This document shows, in pieces, positions 1 through 13,653 of a DNA stretch of 64,000 nucleotides. How positions within the stretch are numbered: position 1 is the first letter of the stretch; each line of letters opens with the position of its first letter. The DNA is from Paragordius varius (taxonomy: Eukaryota > Nematomorpha). The DNA is taken from contig OZ176054.1 of assembly GCA_964247055.1 (NCBI GenBank), forward strand, positions 558,001-622,000, given 5' to 3'. The position numbers and the translations under genes are program-made. The notes beneath the pieces were generated by a model. It was not told the origin of the DNA, did not search any database, and was given only the letters and a program-made list of their open reading frames with translations.

Positions 1-455
1 AATTATTTTTTATACATTCTCTTAGTAGGACTACATCAAAATATAGAGATAGTTTGGCAAACTCTTTCATATCCGATTTTTACAACGATACTTTAAAAAT
101 TAATGTATTAAACTAGTCGCATCAATACTCAAGTTAAACTTTGTCCTTAAAAATATATTGGTCTCCGGTGAACAAAATATTTTTTTATACATTCTCTTAG
201 TAAGACTACATCAAAATATAGAGATAGTTTGACAAACTCTTTCATATCCGATTTTTACAACGATACTTTAAAAATTAATGTATTAAACTAGTCGCATCAA
301 TACTCAAGTTAAACTTTGTCCTTAAAAATATATTGGTCTCCGGTGAACAAAATAATTTTTCATACATTCTCTTAGTAAGACTACATCAAAATATAGAGAT
401 AGTTTGACAAACTCTTTCATATCCGATTTTTACAACGATACTTTAAAAATTAATG
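1..455 (-). repeat. Window-edge copy of the segment at 5,048-5,502
   Basis: The first 455 bases match 5,048-5,502, including the AAAAATATATTGGTCTCC form that drops CGG, the run ATATTTTTTTATAC and the private AATTTTTCATAC. The match ends at AATGTATTAAAC versus AATGTATAAAAC. A further repeat with a step of about 5,047 bp may therefore continue left of the window. Confidence 0.85.
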
Positions 456-2754
456 TATTAAACTAGTCGCATCAATACTCAAATTAAACTTTGTCCTTAA
501 AAATCGGATATTGGTCACCGGTGAACAAAATTATTTTTTATACATTCTCTTAGTAAGACTACATTAAAATATAGAGATAGTTTGACAAACTCTTTCATAT
601 CCGATTTTTAAACGATACTTTAAAAATTAATGTGTTAAACTAGTCGCATCAATACTCAAGTTAAACTTTGTCCTTAAAAATCGAATATTGGTCACCGGTG
701 AACAAAATTATTTTTTATATATTCTCTTAGTAAGACTACATCAAAATATAGAAATAGTTTGACAAACTCTTTCATATCCGATTTTTACAACGATACTTTA
801 AAATTTAATGTATTAAACTAGTCGCATCAATATTCAAATTAAACTTTGTCCTTAAAAATCGGATATTGGTCACCGGTGAACAAAATTATTTTTTATACAT
901 TCTCTTAGTAGGACTACATCAAAATATAGAGATACTTTGACAAACTCTTTCGTATCCGATTTTTACAACGATACTTTAAAACACAATGTGTTAAACTAGT
1001 CGCATCAATACTCAAGTTAAACTTTGTCCTTAAAAATCGGATATTGGTCACCGGTGAACAAAATTATTTTTTATACATGATCTTAGTAAGACTACATCAA
1101 AATATAGAGATAGTTTTACAAACTCTTTCATATCCGATTTTTACAACGATACTTTAAAAATTAATGTATTAAACTAGTCGCATCAATACTCAAGTTAAAC
1201 TTTGTCCTTAAAAATCGGATATTGGTCACCGGTGAACAAAATAATTTTTTATACATTCTCTTAGTAAGACTACATCAAAATATAGAGATAGTTGGACAAA
1301 CTCTTTCATATCCGATTTTTACAAGGATACTTAAAAAATTAATGTATTAAACTAGTGCTATCAATACTCAAGTTAAACTTTGTCCTTAAAAATCGGATAT
1401 TGGTCTCCGGTGAACAAAATTATTTTTTATACATTCTCTTAGCAAGACTACATCAAAATATAGAGATATTTGACAAACTCTTTCATATCCGATTTTTACA
1501 ACGATACTTTATAAATTAATGTATAAAACTAGTCGTATCAATAAGTCGCATCAATACTCAAGTTAAACTTTGTCCTTAAAAATCGGATATTGGTCACCGG
1601 TGAACAAAATAATTTTTTATACATTCTCTTAGTAAGACTACATCAAAATATAGAGATAGTTTGACAAACTCTTTCATATCCGATTTTTACAACGATACGT
1701 TAAAAATTATGGTATTAAACTAGTCGCATCTATACTCAAATTAAACTTTGTCCTTAAAAATCGGATATTGGTCACGGGTGAACAAAATTATTTTTTATAT
1801 ATTCTCTTAGCAAGACTACATCAAAATATAGAGATAGTTTGGCAAACTCTTTCATCCGATTTTTACAACGATACTTTAAAAATTAATGTATAAAACTAGT
1901 CGCATCAATACTCAGGTTAAATTTTGTCCTTAAAAATGGGATATTGGTCACCGGTGAACAAAATTATTTTTTATACATTCTCTTAGTAAGACTACATCAA
2001 AATATAGACATAGTTTGACAAACTCTTTTATATCCGATTTTTACAACGATACTTTAAAAATTATGGTATTAAACCAGTCGCATCAATACTCAAGTCAAAC
2101 TTTGTCCTTAAAAATCGGATATTGGTCACCGGTGAACAAAATTATTTCTTATACATTCTCTTAGCAAGACTCTCAAAATATAGAGATAGTTTGACAAACT
2201 CTTTCATATCCGATTTTTACAACGATACGTTAAAAATTATGGTATTAAACTAGTCGCATCTATACTCAAATTAAACTTTGTCCTTAAAAATCGGATATTG
2301 GTCACCGGTGAACAAAATTATTTTTTATATATTCTCTTAGCAAGACTGCATCAAAATATAGAGATAGTTTGACAAACTCTTTCCTATCCGATTTTTACAA
2401 CGATACTTTAAAAATTAATGTATAAAACGAGTCGTATCAATAAATCGCATCAATACTCAAGTTAAACTTTGTCATTAAAAATCGGATATTGGTCACCGGT
2501 GAACAAAATTATTTTTTACAAATTCTCTTAGTAGGACTACATCAAAATATAGAGATAGTTTGGCAAACTCTTTCATATCCGATTTTTACAACGATACTTT
2601 AAAATTAATGTATTAAACTAGTCGCATCAATACTCAAGTTAAACTTTGTCCTTAAAAATCGGATATTGGTCTCCGGTGAACAAAATAATTTTTTATACAT
2701 TCTCTTAGTAAGACTACATAAAATATAGAGATAGTTTGACAAACTCTTTCATAT

Positions 2755-5030
2755 CCGATTTTTACAACGATACGTTAAAAATTATGGTATTAAACTAGTC
2801 GCATCAATACTCAAATTAAACTTTGTCCTTAAAAATCGGATATTGGTCACCGGTGAACAAAACTATTTTTTATATATTCTCTTAGCAAGACTGCATCAAA
2901 ATATAGAGATAGTTTGACAAACTCTTTCATATCCGATTTTTACAACGATACTTTAAAAATTAATGTATAAAACTAGTCGTATCAATAAATCGCATCAATA
3001 CTCAAGTTAAACTTTGTCCTTAAAAATCGGATATTGGTCACCGGTGAACAAAATTATTTTTTATACATTCTCTTACTAAGACTACATCAAAATATAGAGA
3101 TAGTTTGACAAACTTTTTCATATCCGATTTTTACAACGATACTTTAAAAATTAATGTGTTAAACTAGTCGCATCAATACTCAAGTTAAACTTTGTCCTTA
3201 AAAATCGAATATTGGTCACCGGTGAACAAAATTATTTTTTATATATTCTCTTAGTAAGACTACATCAAAATATAGAAATAGTTTGACAAACTCTTTCATA
3301 TCCGATTTTTACAACGATACTTTAAAATTTAACGTATTAAACTAGTCGCATCAATACTCAAATTAAACTTTGTCCCTAAAAATCGGATATTGGTCACCGG
3401 TGAACAAAATTATATTTTATATATTCTCTTAGTAAGACTACATCAAAATATAGAGATAGTTTGACAAACTCTTTCCTATCCGATTTTTACAACGATACTT
3501 TAAAAATTAATGTATAAAACGAGTCGTATCAATAAATCGCATCAATACTCAAGTTAAACTTTGTCATTAAAAATCGGATATTGGTCACCGGTGAACAAAA
3601 TTATTTTTTACAAATTCTCTTAGTAGGACTACATCAAAATATAGAGATAGTTTGGCAAACTCTTTCATATCCGATTTTTACAACGATACTTTAAAATTAA
3701 TGTATTAAACTAGTCGCATCAATACTCAAGTTAAACTTTGTCCTTAAAAATCGGATATTGGTCTCTGGTGAACAAAATAATTTTTTATACATTCTCTTAG
3801 TAAGACTACATCAAAATATAGAGATAGTTTGACAAACTCTTTCATATCCGATTTTTACAACGATACTTTAAAAATTAATGTATTAAACTAGTCGCATCAA
3901 TACTCAAGTTAAACTTTGTCCTTAAAAATCGGATATTGGTCACCGGTGGACAAAATTATTTTTTATATATTCTCTTAGCAAGACTACATCAAAATATAGA
4001 GATAGTTTGACAAACTCTTTCATATCCGATTTTTACAACGATACTTTAAAAATTAATGTATAAAACTAGTCGCATCAATACTCAACTTAAACTTTGTCAT
4101 AAAAAATCGAATATTGGTCACCGGTGAAGAAAATTATTTTTTATACATTCTCTTAGTAAGACTACATCAAAATATAGATATAGTTTGACAAACTCTTTCA
4201 TATCCGATTTTTACAACGATACTTTAAAAATTAATGTATTAAACTAGTCGCATCAATACTCAAGTTAAACTTTGTCCTTAAAAATCGGATATTGGTCACC
4301 GGTGAACAAAATTATTTTTTATATATTCTCTTAGCAAGACTACATCAAAATATAGAGGTAGTTTAACAAACTCTTTCATATCCGATTTTTACAACGATAC
4401 TTTAAAAATTAATGTATAAAACGAGTCGTATCAATAAATCGCATAAATACTCAAGTTAAACTTTGTCCTTAAAAATCGGATATTGGTCACCGGTGCACAA
4501 AATTATTTTTTATACATTCTCTTAGTAGGACTACATCAAAATATAGAGATAGTTTGGCAAACTCTTTCATATCCGCTTTTTACAACGATACTTTAAAAAT
4601 TAATGTATTAAACTAGTCGCATCAATACTCAAGTTAAACTTTGTCCTTAAAAATCGGATATTGGTCTCCGGTGAACAAAATAATTTTTTATATATTCTCT
4701 TAGCAAGACTACATCAAAATATAGAGATAGTTTGACAAACTCGTTCATATCCGATTTTTACAACGATACTTTAAAAATTAATGTATAAAACTAGTCGTAT
4801 CAATAAATCGCATCAATACTCAAGTTAAACTTTGTCCTTAAAAATCGGATATTGGTCACCGGTGCACAAAATTATTTTTTATACATTCTCTTAGTAGGAC
4901 TACATCAAAATATAGAGATAGTTTGGCAAACTCTTTCATATCCGATTTTTACAACGATACTTTAAAAATTAATGTATTAAACTAGTCGCATCAATACTCA
5001 AGTTAAACTTTGTCCTTAAAAATCGGATAT
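2755..5030 (-). repeat. Ancestral block R, copy 1 (about 2.3 kb)
   Basis: This segment carries a chain of rare variants: TACGTTAAAAATTATGG (2,771), GACTGCATC (2,890), CTTACTAAG (3,072), ACTTTTTCAT (3,112), a TATAGAAATAG unit, TTATATTTTAT (3,410), TTTCCTATCC, GTCATTAAAAATC (3,563), GTCATAAAAAATC (about 4,095) and GAGGTAG (4,355). The same chain recurs 10.9 kb to the right in the same order. It lies just left of the HOR A expansion. Confidence 0.88.
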
Positions 5031-7214
5031 TGGTCACCGGTGCACAAAATTATTTTTTATACATTCTCTTAGTAGGACTACATCAAAATATAGAGATAGT
5101 TTGGCAAACTCTTTCATATCCGATTTTTACAACGATACTTTAAAAATTAATGTATTAAACTAGTCGCATCAATACTCAAGTTAAACTTTGTCCTTAAAAA
5201 TATATTGGTCTCCGGTGAACAAAATATTTTTTTATACATTCTCTTAGTAAGACTACATCAAAATATAGAGATAGTTTGACAAACTCTTTCATATCCGATT
5301 TTTACAACGATACTTTAAAAATTAATGTATTAAACTAGTCGCATCAATACTCAAGTTAAACTTTGTCCTTAAAAATATATTGGTCTCCGGTGAACAAAAT
5401 AATTTTTCATACATTCTCTTAGTAAGACTACATCAAAATATAGAGATAGTTTGACAAACTCTTTCATATCCGATTTTTACAACGATACTTTAAAAATTAA
5501 TGTATAAAACTAGTCGCATCAATACTCAACTTAAACTTTGTCATAAAAAATCGAATATTGGTCACCGGTGAACAAAATTATTTTTTATACATTCTCTTAG
5601 TAAGACTACATCAAAATATAGAGATAGTTTGACAAACTCTTTCATATCCGATTTTTACAACGATACTTTAAAAATTAATGTATTAAACTAGTCGCATCAA
5701 TACTCAAGTTAAACTTTGTCCTTAAAAATCGGATATTGGTCACCGGTGAACAAAATTATTTTTTATATATTCTCTTAGCAAGACTACATCAAAATATAGA
5801 GGTAGTTTGACAAACTCTTTCATATCCGATTTTTACAACGATACTTTAAAAATTAATGTATAAAACGAGTCGTATCAATAAATCGCATCAATACTCAAGT
5901 TAAACTTTGTCCTTAAAAATCGGATATTGGTCACCGGTGCACAAAATTATTTTTTATACATTCTCTTAGTAGGACTATATCAAAATATAGAGATAGTTTG
6001 GCAAATTCTTTCATATCCGATTTTTACAACGATACTTTAAAAATTAATGTATTAAACTAGTCGCATCAATACTCAAGTTAAACTTTGTCCTTAAAAATCG
6101 GATATTGGTCTCCGGTGAACAAAATAATTTTTTATATATTCTCTTAGCAAGACTACATCAAAATATAGAGATAGTTTGACAAACTCTTTCATATCCGATT
6201 TTTACAACGATACTTTAAAAATTAATGTATAAAACTAGTCGTATCAATAAATCGCATCAATACTCAAGTTAAACTTTCTCCTTAAAAATCGGATATTGGT
6301 CTCCGGTGAACAAAATAATTTTTTATATATTCTCTTAGCAAGACTACATCAAAATATAGAGATAGTTTGACAAAATCGTTCATATCCGATTTTTACAACG
6401 ATACTTTAAAAATTAATGTATAAAACTAGTCTCATCAATAAATCGCATCAATACTCAAGTTAAACTTTGTCCTTAAAAATCGGATATTGGTCACCGGTGC
6501 ACAAAATTATTTTTTATACATTCTCTTAGTAGGACTACATCAAAATATAGAGATAGTTTGGCAAACTCTTTCATATCCGATTTTTACAACGATACTTTAA
6601 AAATTAATGTATAAAACTAGTCGCATCAATACTCAACTTAAACTTTGTCATAAAAAATCGAATATTGGTCACCGGTGAACAAAATTATTTTTTATACATT
6701 CTCTTAGTAAGACTACATCAAAATATAGAGATAGTTTGGCAAACTCTTTCATATCCGATTTTTACAACGATACTTTAAAAATTAATGTATTAAACTAGTC
6801 GCATCAATACTCCAGTTAAACTTTGTCCTTAAAAATCGGATATTGGTCACCGGTGAACAAAATTATTTTTTTTATATTCTCTTAGCAAGACTACATCAAA
6901 ATATAGAGGTAGTTTGACAAACTCTTTCATATCCGATTTTTACAACGATACTTTAAAAATTAATGTATAAAACGAGTCGTATCAATAAATCGCATCAATA
7001 CTCAAGTTAAACTTTGTCCTTAAAAATCGGATATTGGTCACCGGTGCACAAAATTATTTTTTATACATTCTCTTAGTAGGACTACATCAAAATATAGAGA
7101 TAGTTTGGCAAACTCTTTCATATCCGATTTTTACAACGATACTTTAAAAATTAATGTATTAAACTAGTCGCATCAATACTCAAGTTAAACTTTGTCCTTA
7201 AAAATCGGATATTG

Positions 7215-8664
7215 GTCTCCGGTGAACAAAATAATTTTTTATATATTCTCTTAGTAGGACTACATCAAAATATAGAGATAGTTTGGCAAACTCTTTCATA
7301 TCCGATTTTTACAACGATACTTTAAAAATTAATGTATTAAACTAGTCGCATCAATACTCAAGTTAAACTTTGTCCTTAAAAATCGGATATTGGTCTCCGG
7401 ATAACAAAATAATTTTTTATACATTCTCTTAGTAAGACTACATCAAAATAGAGAGATAGTTTGACAAATTCTTTCATATCCGATTTTTACAACGATACTT
7501 TAAAAATTAATGTATTAAACTAGTCGCATCAATACTCAAGTAAAACTTTGTCCTTAAAAATCGGATATTGGTCTCCGGTGAACAAAATAATTTTTTATAT
7601 ATTCTCTTAGCAAGACTACATCAAAATATAGAGATAGTTTGACAAACTCTTTCATATCCGATTTTTACAACGATACTTTAAAAATTAATGTATAAAACTA
7701 GTCGTATCAATAAATCGCATCAATACTGAAGTTAAACTTTGTCCTTAAAAATCGGATATTGGTCTCCGGTGAACAAAATAATTTTTTATATATTCTCTTA
7801 GCAAGACTACATCAAAATATAGAGATAGTTTGACAAACTCGTTCATATCCGATTTTTACAACGATACTTTAAAAATTAATGTATAAAACTAGTCTCATCA
7901 ATAAATCGCATCAATACTCAAGTTAAACTTTGTCCTTAAAAATCGGATATTGGTCACCGGTGCACAAAATTATTTTTTATACATTCTCTTAGTAGGACTA
8001 CATCAAAATATAGAGATAGTTTGGCAAACTCTTTCATATCCGATTTTTACAACGATACTTTAAAAATTAATGTATTAAACTAGTCGCATCAATACTCAAG
8101 TTAAACTTTGTCCTTAAAAATCGGATATTGGTCTCCGGTGAACAAAATTATTTTTTATACATTCTCTTAGTAGGACTACATCAAAATATAGAGATAGTTT
8201 GGCAAATTCTTTCATATCCGATTTTTACAACGATACTTTAAAAATTAATGTATTAAACTAGTCGCATCAATACTCAAGTTAAACTTTGTCCTTAAAAATC
8301 GGATATTGGTCTCCGGTGAACAAAATAATTTTTTATACATTCTCTTAGTAAGACTACATCAAAATATAGAGATAGTTTGACAAACTCTTTCATATCCGAT
8401 TTTTACAATGATACTTTAAAAATTAATGTATTAAACTAGTCGCATCAATACTCAAGTTAAACTTTGTCCTTAAAAATCGGATATTGGTCACCGGTGGACA
8501 AAATTATTTTTTATATATTCTCTTAGCAAGACTACATCAAAATATAGAGATAGTTTGACAAACTCTTTCATATCCGATTTTTACAACGATACTTTAAAAA
8601 TTAATGTATAAAACTAGTCGCATCAATACTCAAGTTAAACTTTGTCCTTAAAAATCGAATATTG
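7215..8664 (-). repeat. 8-mer higher-order repeat A, copy 1 (1,450 bp)
   Basis: The eight monomers can be told apart by linked variants. In plus-strand order they are: (1) GTAGGAC with TTGGCAAAC; (2) a GAGAGATAG unit; (3) a long unit ending GTCGTATCAATAAATC; (4) a long unit with ACTCGTTC and GTCTCATCAATAAATC; (5) a GGTGCAC unit; (6) a GTAGGAC unit with GGCAAATTC; (7) a GTAAGAC unit; (8) a GGTGGAC unit. Six short (178 bp) plus two long (191 bp) units give exactly 1,450 bp, as measured. Copy 1 has a private GGATAACAAA near 7,398. Confidence 0.93.
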
Positions 8665-9931
8665 GTCTCCGGTGAACAAAATAATTTTTTATATATTCTC
8701 TTAGTAAGACTACATCAAAATATAGAGATAGTTTGGCAAACTCTTTCATATCCGATTTTTACAACGATACTTTAAAAATTAATGTATTAAACTAGTCGCA
8801 TCAATACTCAAGTTAAACTTTGTCCTTAAAAATCGGATATTGGTCTCCGGTGAACAAAATAATTTTTTATACATTCTCTTAGTAAGACTACATCAAAATA
8901 GAGAGATAGTTTGACAAACTCTTTCATATCCGATTTTTACAACGATACTTTAAAAATTAATGTATTAAACTAGTCGCATCAATACTCAAGTTAAACTTTG
9001 TCCTTAAAAATCGGATATTGGTCTCCGGTGAACAAAATAATTTTTTATATATTCTCTTAGCAAGACTACATCAAAATATAGAGATAGTTTGACAAACTCT
9101 TTCATATCCGATTTTTACAACGATACTTTAAAAATTAATGTATAAAACTAGTCGTATCAATAAATCGCATCAATACTCAAGTTAAACTTTGTCCTTAAAA
9201 ATCGGATATTGGTCTCCGGTGAACAAAATAATTTTTTATATATTCTCTTAGCAAGACTACATCAAAATATAGAGATAGTTTGACAAACTCGTTCATATCC
9301 GATTTTTACAACCATACTTTAAAAATTAATGTATAAAACTAGTCTCATCAATAAATCGCATCAATACTCAAGTTAAACTTTGTCCTTAAAAATCGGATAT
9401 TGGTCACCGGTGCACAAAATTATTTTTTATACATTCTCTTAGTAGGACTACATCAAAATATAGAGATAGTTTGGCAAACTCTTTCATATCCGATTTTTAC
9501 AACGATACTTTAAAAATTAATGTATTAAACTAGTCGCATCAATACTCAAGTTAAACTTTGTCCTTAAAAATCGGATATTGGTCTCCGGTGAACAAAATAA
9601 TTTTTTATACATTCTCTTAGTAAGACTACATCAAAATATAGAGATAGTTTGACAAACTCTTTCATATCCGATTTTTACAACGATACTTTAAAAATTAATG
9701 TATTAAACTAGTCGCATCAATACTCAAGTTAAACTTTGTCCTTAAAAATCGGATATTGGTCACCGGTGGACAAAATTATTTTTTATATATTCTCTTAGCA
9801 AGACTACATTAAAATATAGAGATAGTTTGACAAACTCTTTCATATCCGATCAACGATACTTTAAAAATTAATGTATAAAACTAGTCGCATCAATACTCAA
9901 GTTAAACTTTGTCCTTAAAAATCGAATATTG
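8665..9931 (-). repeat. Higher-order repeat A, copy 2: 7-mer version (1,267 bp)
   Basis: This copy lacks monomer type 6 (the GTAGGAC unit with GGCAAATTC) and has a private 5-bp deletion (ATCCGATCAACG near 9,846). One 178-bp unit less and 5 bp less than 1,450 gives the observed 1,267 bp. Otherwise the order of variants is that of copy 1. Confidence 0.93.
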
Positions 9932-11381
9932 GTCTCCGGTGAACAAAATAATTTTTTATATATTCTCTTAGTAGGACTACATCAAAATATAGAGATAGTT
10001 TGGCAAACTCTTTCATATCCGATTTTTACAACGATACTTTAAAAATTAATGTATTAAACTAGTCGCATCAATACTCAAGTTAAACTTTGTCCTTAAAAAT
10101 CGGATATTGGTCTCCGGTGAACAAAATAATTTTTTATACATTCTCTTAGTAAGACTACATCAAAATAGAGAGATAGTTTGACAAACTCTTTCATATCCGA
10201 TTTTTACTACGATACTTTAAAAATTAATGTATTAAACTAGTCGCATCAATACTCAAGTTAAACTTTGTCCTTAAAAATCGGATATTGGTCTCCGGTGAAC
10301 AAAATAATTTTTTATATATTCTCTTAGCAAGACTACATCAAAATATAGAGATAGTTTGACAAACTCTTTCATATCCGATTTTTACAACGATACTTTAAAA
10401 ATTAATGTATAAAACTAGTCGTATCAATAAATCGCATCAATACTCAAGTTAAACTTTGTCCTTAAAAATCGGATATTGGTCTCCGGTGAACAAAATAATT
10501 TTTTATATATTCTCTTAGCAAGACTACATCAAAATATAGAGATAGTTTGACAAACTCGTTCATATCCGATTTTTACAACCATACTTTAAAAATTAATGTA
10601 TAAAACTAGTCTCATCAATAAATCGCATCAATACTCAAGTTAAACTTTGTCCTTAAAAATCGGATATTGGTCACCGGTGCACAAAATTATTTTTTATACA
10701 TTCTCTTAGTAGGACTACATCAAAATATAGAGATAGTTTGGCAAACTCTTTCATATCCGATTTTTACAACGATACTTTAAAAATTAATGTATTAAACTAG
10801 TCGCATCAATACTCAAGTTAAACTTTGTCCTTAAAAATCGGATATTGGTCTCCGGTGAACAAAATTATTTTTTATACATTCTCTTAGTAGGACTACATCA
10901 AAATATAGAGATAGTTTGGCAAATTCTTTCATATCCGATTTTTACAACGATACTTTAAAAATTAATGTATTAAACTAGTCGCATCAATACTCAAGTTAAA
11001 CTTTGTCCTTAAAAATCGGATATTGGTCTCCGGTGAACAAAATAATTTTTTATACATTCTCTTAGTAAGACTACATCAAAATATAGAGATAGTTTGACAA
11101 ACTCTTTCATATCCGATTTTTACAACGATACTTTAAAAATTAATGTATTAAACTAGTCGCATCAATACTCAAGTTAAACTTTGTCCTTAAAAATCGGATA
11201 TTGGTCACCGGTGGACAAAATTATTTTTTATATATTCTCTTAGCAAGACTACATCAAAATATAGAGATAGTTTGACAAACTCTTTCATATCCGATTTTTA
11301 CAACGATACTTTAAAAATTAATGTATAAAACTAGTCGCATCAATACTCAAGTTAAACTTTGTCCTTAAAAATCGGATATTG
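9932..11381 (-). repeat. Higher-order repeat A, copy 3 (1,450 bp)
   Basis: This is a full 8-mer with all types present in order. The diagnostic GAGAGATAG unit lies exactly 1,450 bp before its partner in copy 4. It shares CAACCATAC in monomer 4 with copies 2 and 4 but not with copy 1, so copies 2-4 are closer kin. Confidence 0.93.
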
Positions 11382-12475
11382 GTCTCCGGTGAACAAAATA
11401 ATTTTTTATATATTCTCTTAGTAGGACTACATCAAAATATAGAGATAGTTTGGCAAACTCTTTCATATCCGATTTTTACAACGATACTTTAAAAATTAAT
11501 GTATTAAACTAGTCGCATCAATACTCAAGTTAAACTTTGTCCTTAAAAATCGGATATTGGTCTCCGGTGAACAAAATAATTTTTTATACATTCTCTTAGT
11601 AAGACTACATCAAAATAGAGAGATAGTTTGACAAACTCTTTCATATCCGATTTTTACAACGATACTTTAAAAATTAATGTATTAAACTAGTCGCATCAAT
11701 ACTCAAGTTAAACTTTGTCCTTAAAAATCGGATATTGGTCTCCGGTGAACAAAATAATTTTTTATATATTCTCTTAGCAAGACTACATCAAAATATAGAG
11801 ATAGTTTGACAAACTCTTTCATATCCGATTTTTACAACGATACTTTAAAAATTAATGTATAAAACTAGTCGTATCAATAAATCGCATCAATACTCAAGTT
11901 AAACTTTGTCCTTAAAAATCGGATATTGGTCTCCGGTGAACAAAATAATTTTTTATATATTCTCTTAGCAAGACTACATCAAAATATAGAGATAGTTTGA
12001 CAAACTCGTTCATATCCGATTTTTACAACCATACTTTAAAAATTAATGTATAAAACTAGTCTCATCAATAAATCGCAAGAATACTCAAGTTAAACTTTGT
12101 CCTTAAAAATCGGATATTGGTCACCGGTGCACAAAATTATTTTTTATACATTCTCTTAGTAGGACTACATCAAAATATAGAGATAGTTTGGCAAACTCTT
12201 TCATATCCGATTTTTACAACGATACTTTAAAAATTAATGTATTAAACTAGTCGCATCAATACTCAAGTTAAACTTTGTCCTTAAAAATCGGATATTGGTC
12301 TCCGGTGAACAAAATTATTTTTTATACATTCTCTTAGTAGGACTACATCAAAATATAGAGATAGTTTGGCAAATTCTTTCATATCCGATTTTTACAACGA
12401 TACTTTAAAAATTAATGTATTAAACTAGTCGCATCAATACTCAAGTTAAACTTTGTCCTTAAAAATCGGATATTG
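11382..12475 (-). repeat. Higher-order repeat A, copy 4 (partial, six monomers)
   Basis: Types 1 to 6 are present in order. At 12,476 the next unit is not type 7 but a GTAGGAC/TTGGCAAAC unit, followed by a long unit and then by a different family. This is the right edge of HOR A. Confidence 0.9.
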
Positions 12476-13653
12476 GTCTCCGGTGAACAAAATAATTTTT
12501 TATACATTCTCTTAGTAGGACTACATCAAAATATAGAGATAGTTTGGCAAACTCTTTCATATCCGATTTTTACAACGATACTTTAAAAATTAATGTATTA
12601 AACTAGTCGCATCAATACTCAAGTTAAACTTTGTCCTTAAAAATCGGATATTGGTCTCCGGTGAACAAAATAATTTTTTATATATTCTCTTAGCAAGACT
12701 ACATCAAAATATAGAGATAGTTTGACAAACTCTTTCATATCCGATTTTTACAACGATACTTTAAAAATTAATGTATAAAACTAGTCGTATCAATAAATCG
12801 CATCAATACTCAAGTTAAACTTTGTCCTTAAAAATCGGATATTGGTCACCGGTGAACAAAATTATTTTTTATACATTCTCTTAGTAAGACTACATCAAAA
12901 TATAGAGATAGTTTGACAAACTCTTTCATATCCGATTTTTACAACGATACTTTAAAAATTAATGTGTTAAAGTCGCATCAGTACTCAAGTTAAACTTTGT
13001 CCTAAAAAATCGAATATTGGTCACCGGTGAACAAAATTATTTTTTATATATTCTCTTAGTAAGACTACATCAAAATATAGAAATAGTTTGACAAACTCTT
13101 TCATATCCGATTTTTACAACGATACTTTAAAATTTAATGTATTAAACTAGTCGCATCAATACTCAAATAAAACTTTGTCCTTAAAAATCGGATATTAGTC
13201 ACCGGTGAACAAAATTATTTTTTATACATTCTCTTAGTAAGACTACATCAAAATATAGAGATAGTTTGACAAACTCTTTCATATCCGATTTTTACAACGA
13301 TACGTTAAAAATTATGGTATTAAACTAGTCGCATCAATACTCAAATTAAACTTTGTCCTTAAAAATCGGATATTGGTCACCGGTGAACAAAATTATTTTT
13401 TATATATTCTCTTAGCAAGACTACATCAAAATATAGAGATAGTTTGACAAACTCTTTCATATCCGATTTTTACAACGATACTTTAAAAATTAATGTATAA
13501 AACTAGTCGTATCAATAAATCGCATCAATACTCAAGTTAAACTTTGTCCTTAATTATCGGATATTGGTCACCGGTGAACAAAATTATTTTTTATACATTC
13601 TCTTAGTAAGACTACATCAAAATATAGAGATAGTTTGACAAACTCTTTCATAT

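Noticed and set aside
9846-9860. 5-bp deletion ATCCGATCAACG as another CENP-B-like variant
   Set aside because: Its reverse complement CGTTGATCGGAT has the wrong spacing between the CG-containing halves and keeps ATCG upstream.
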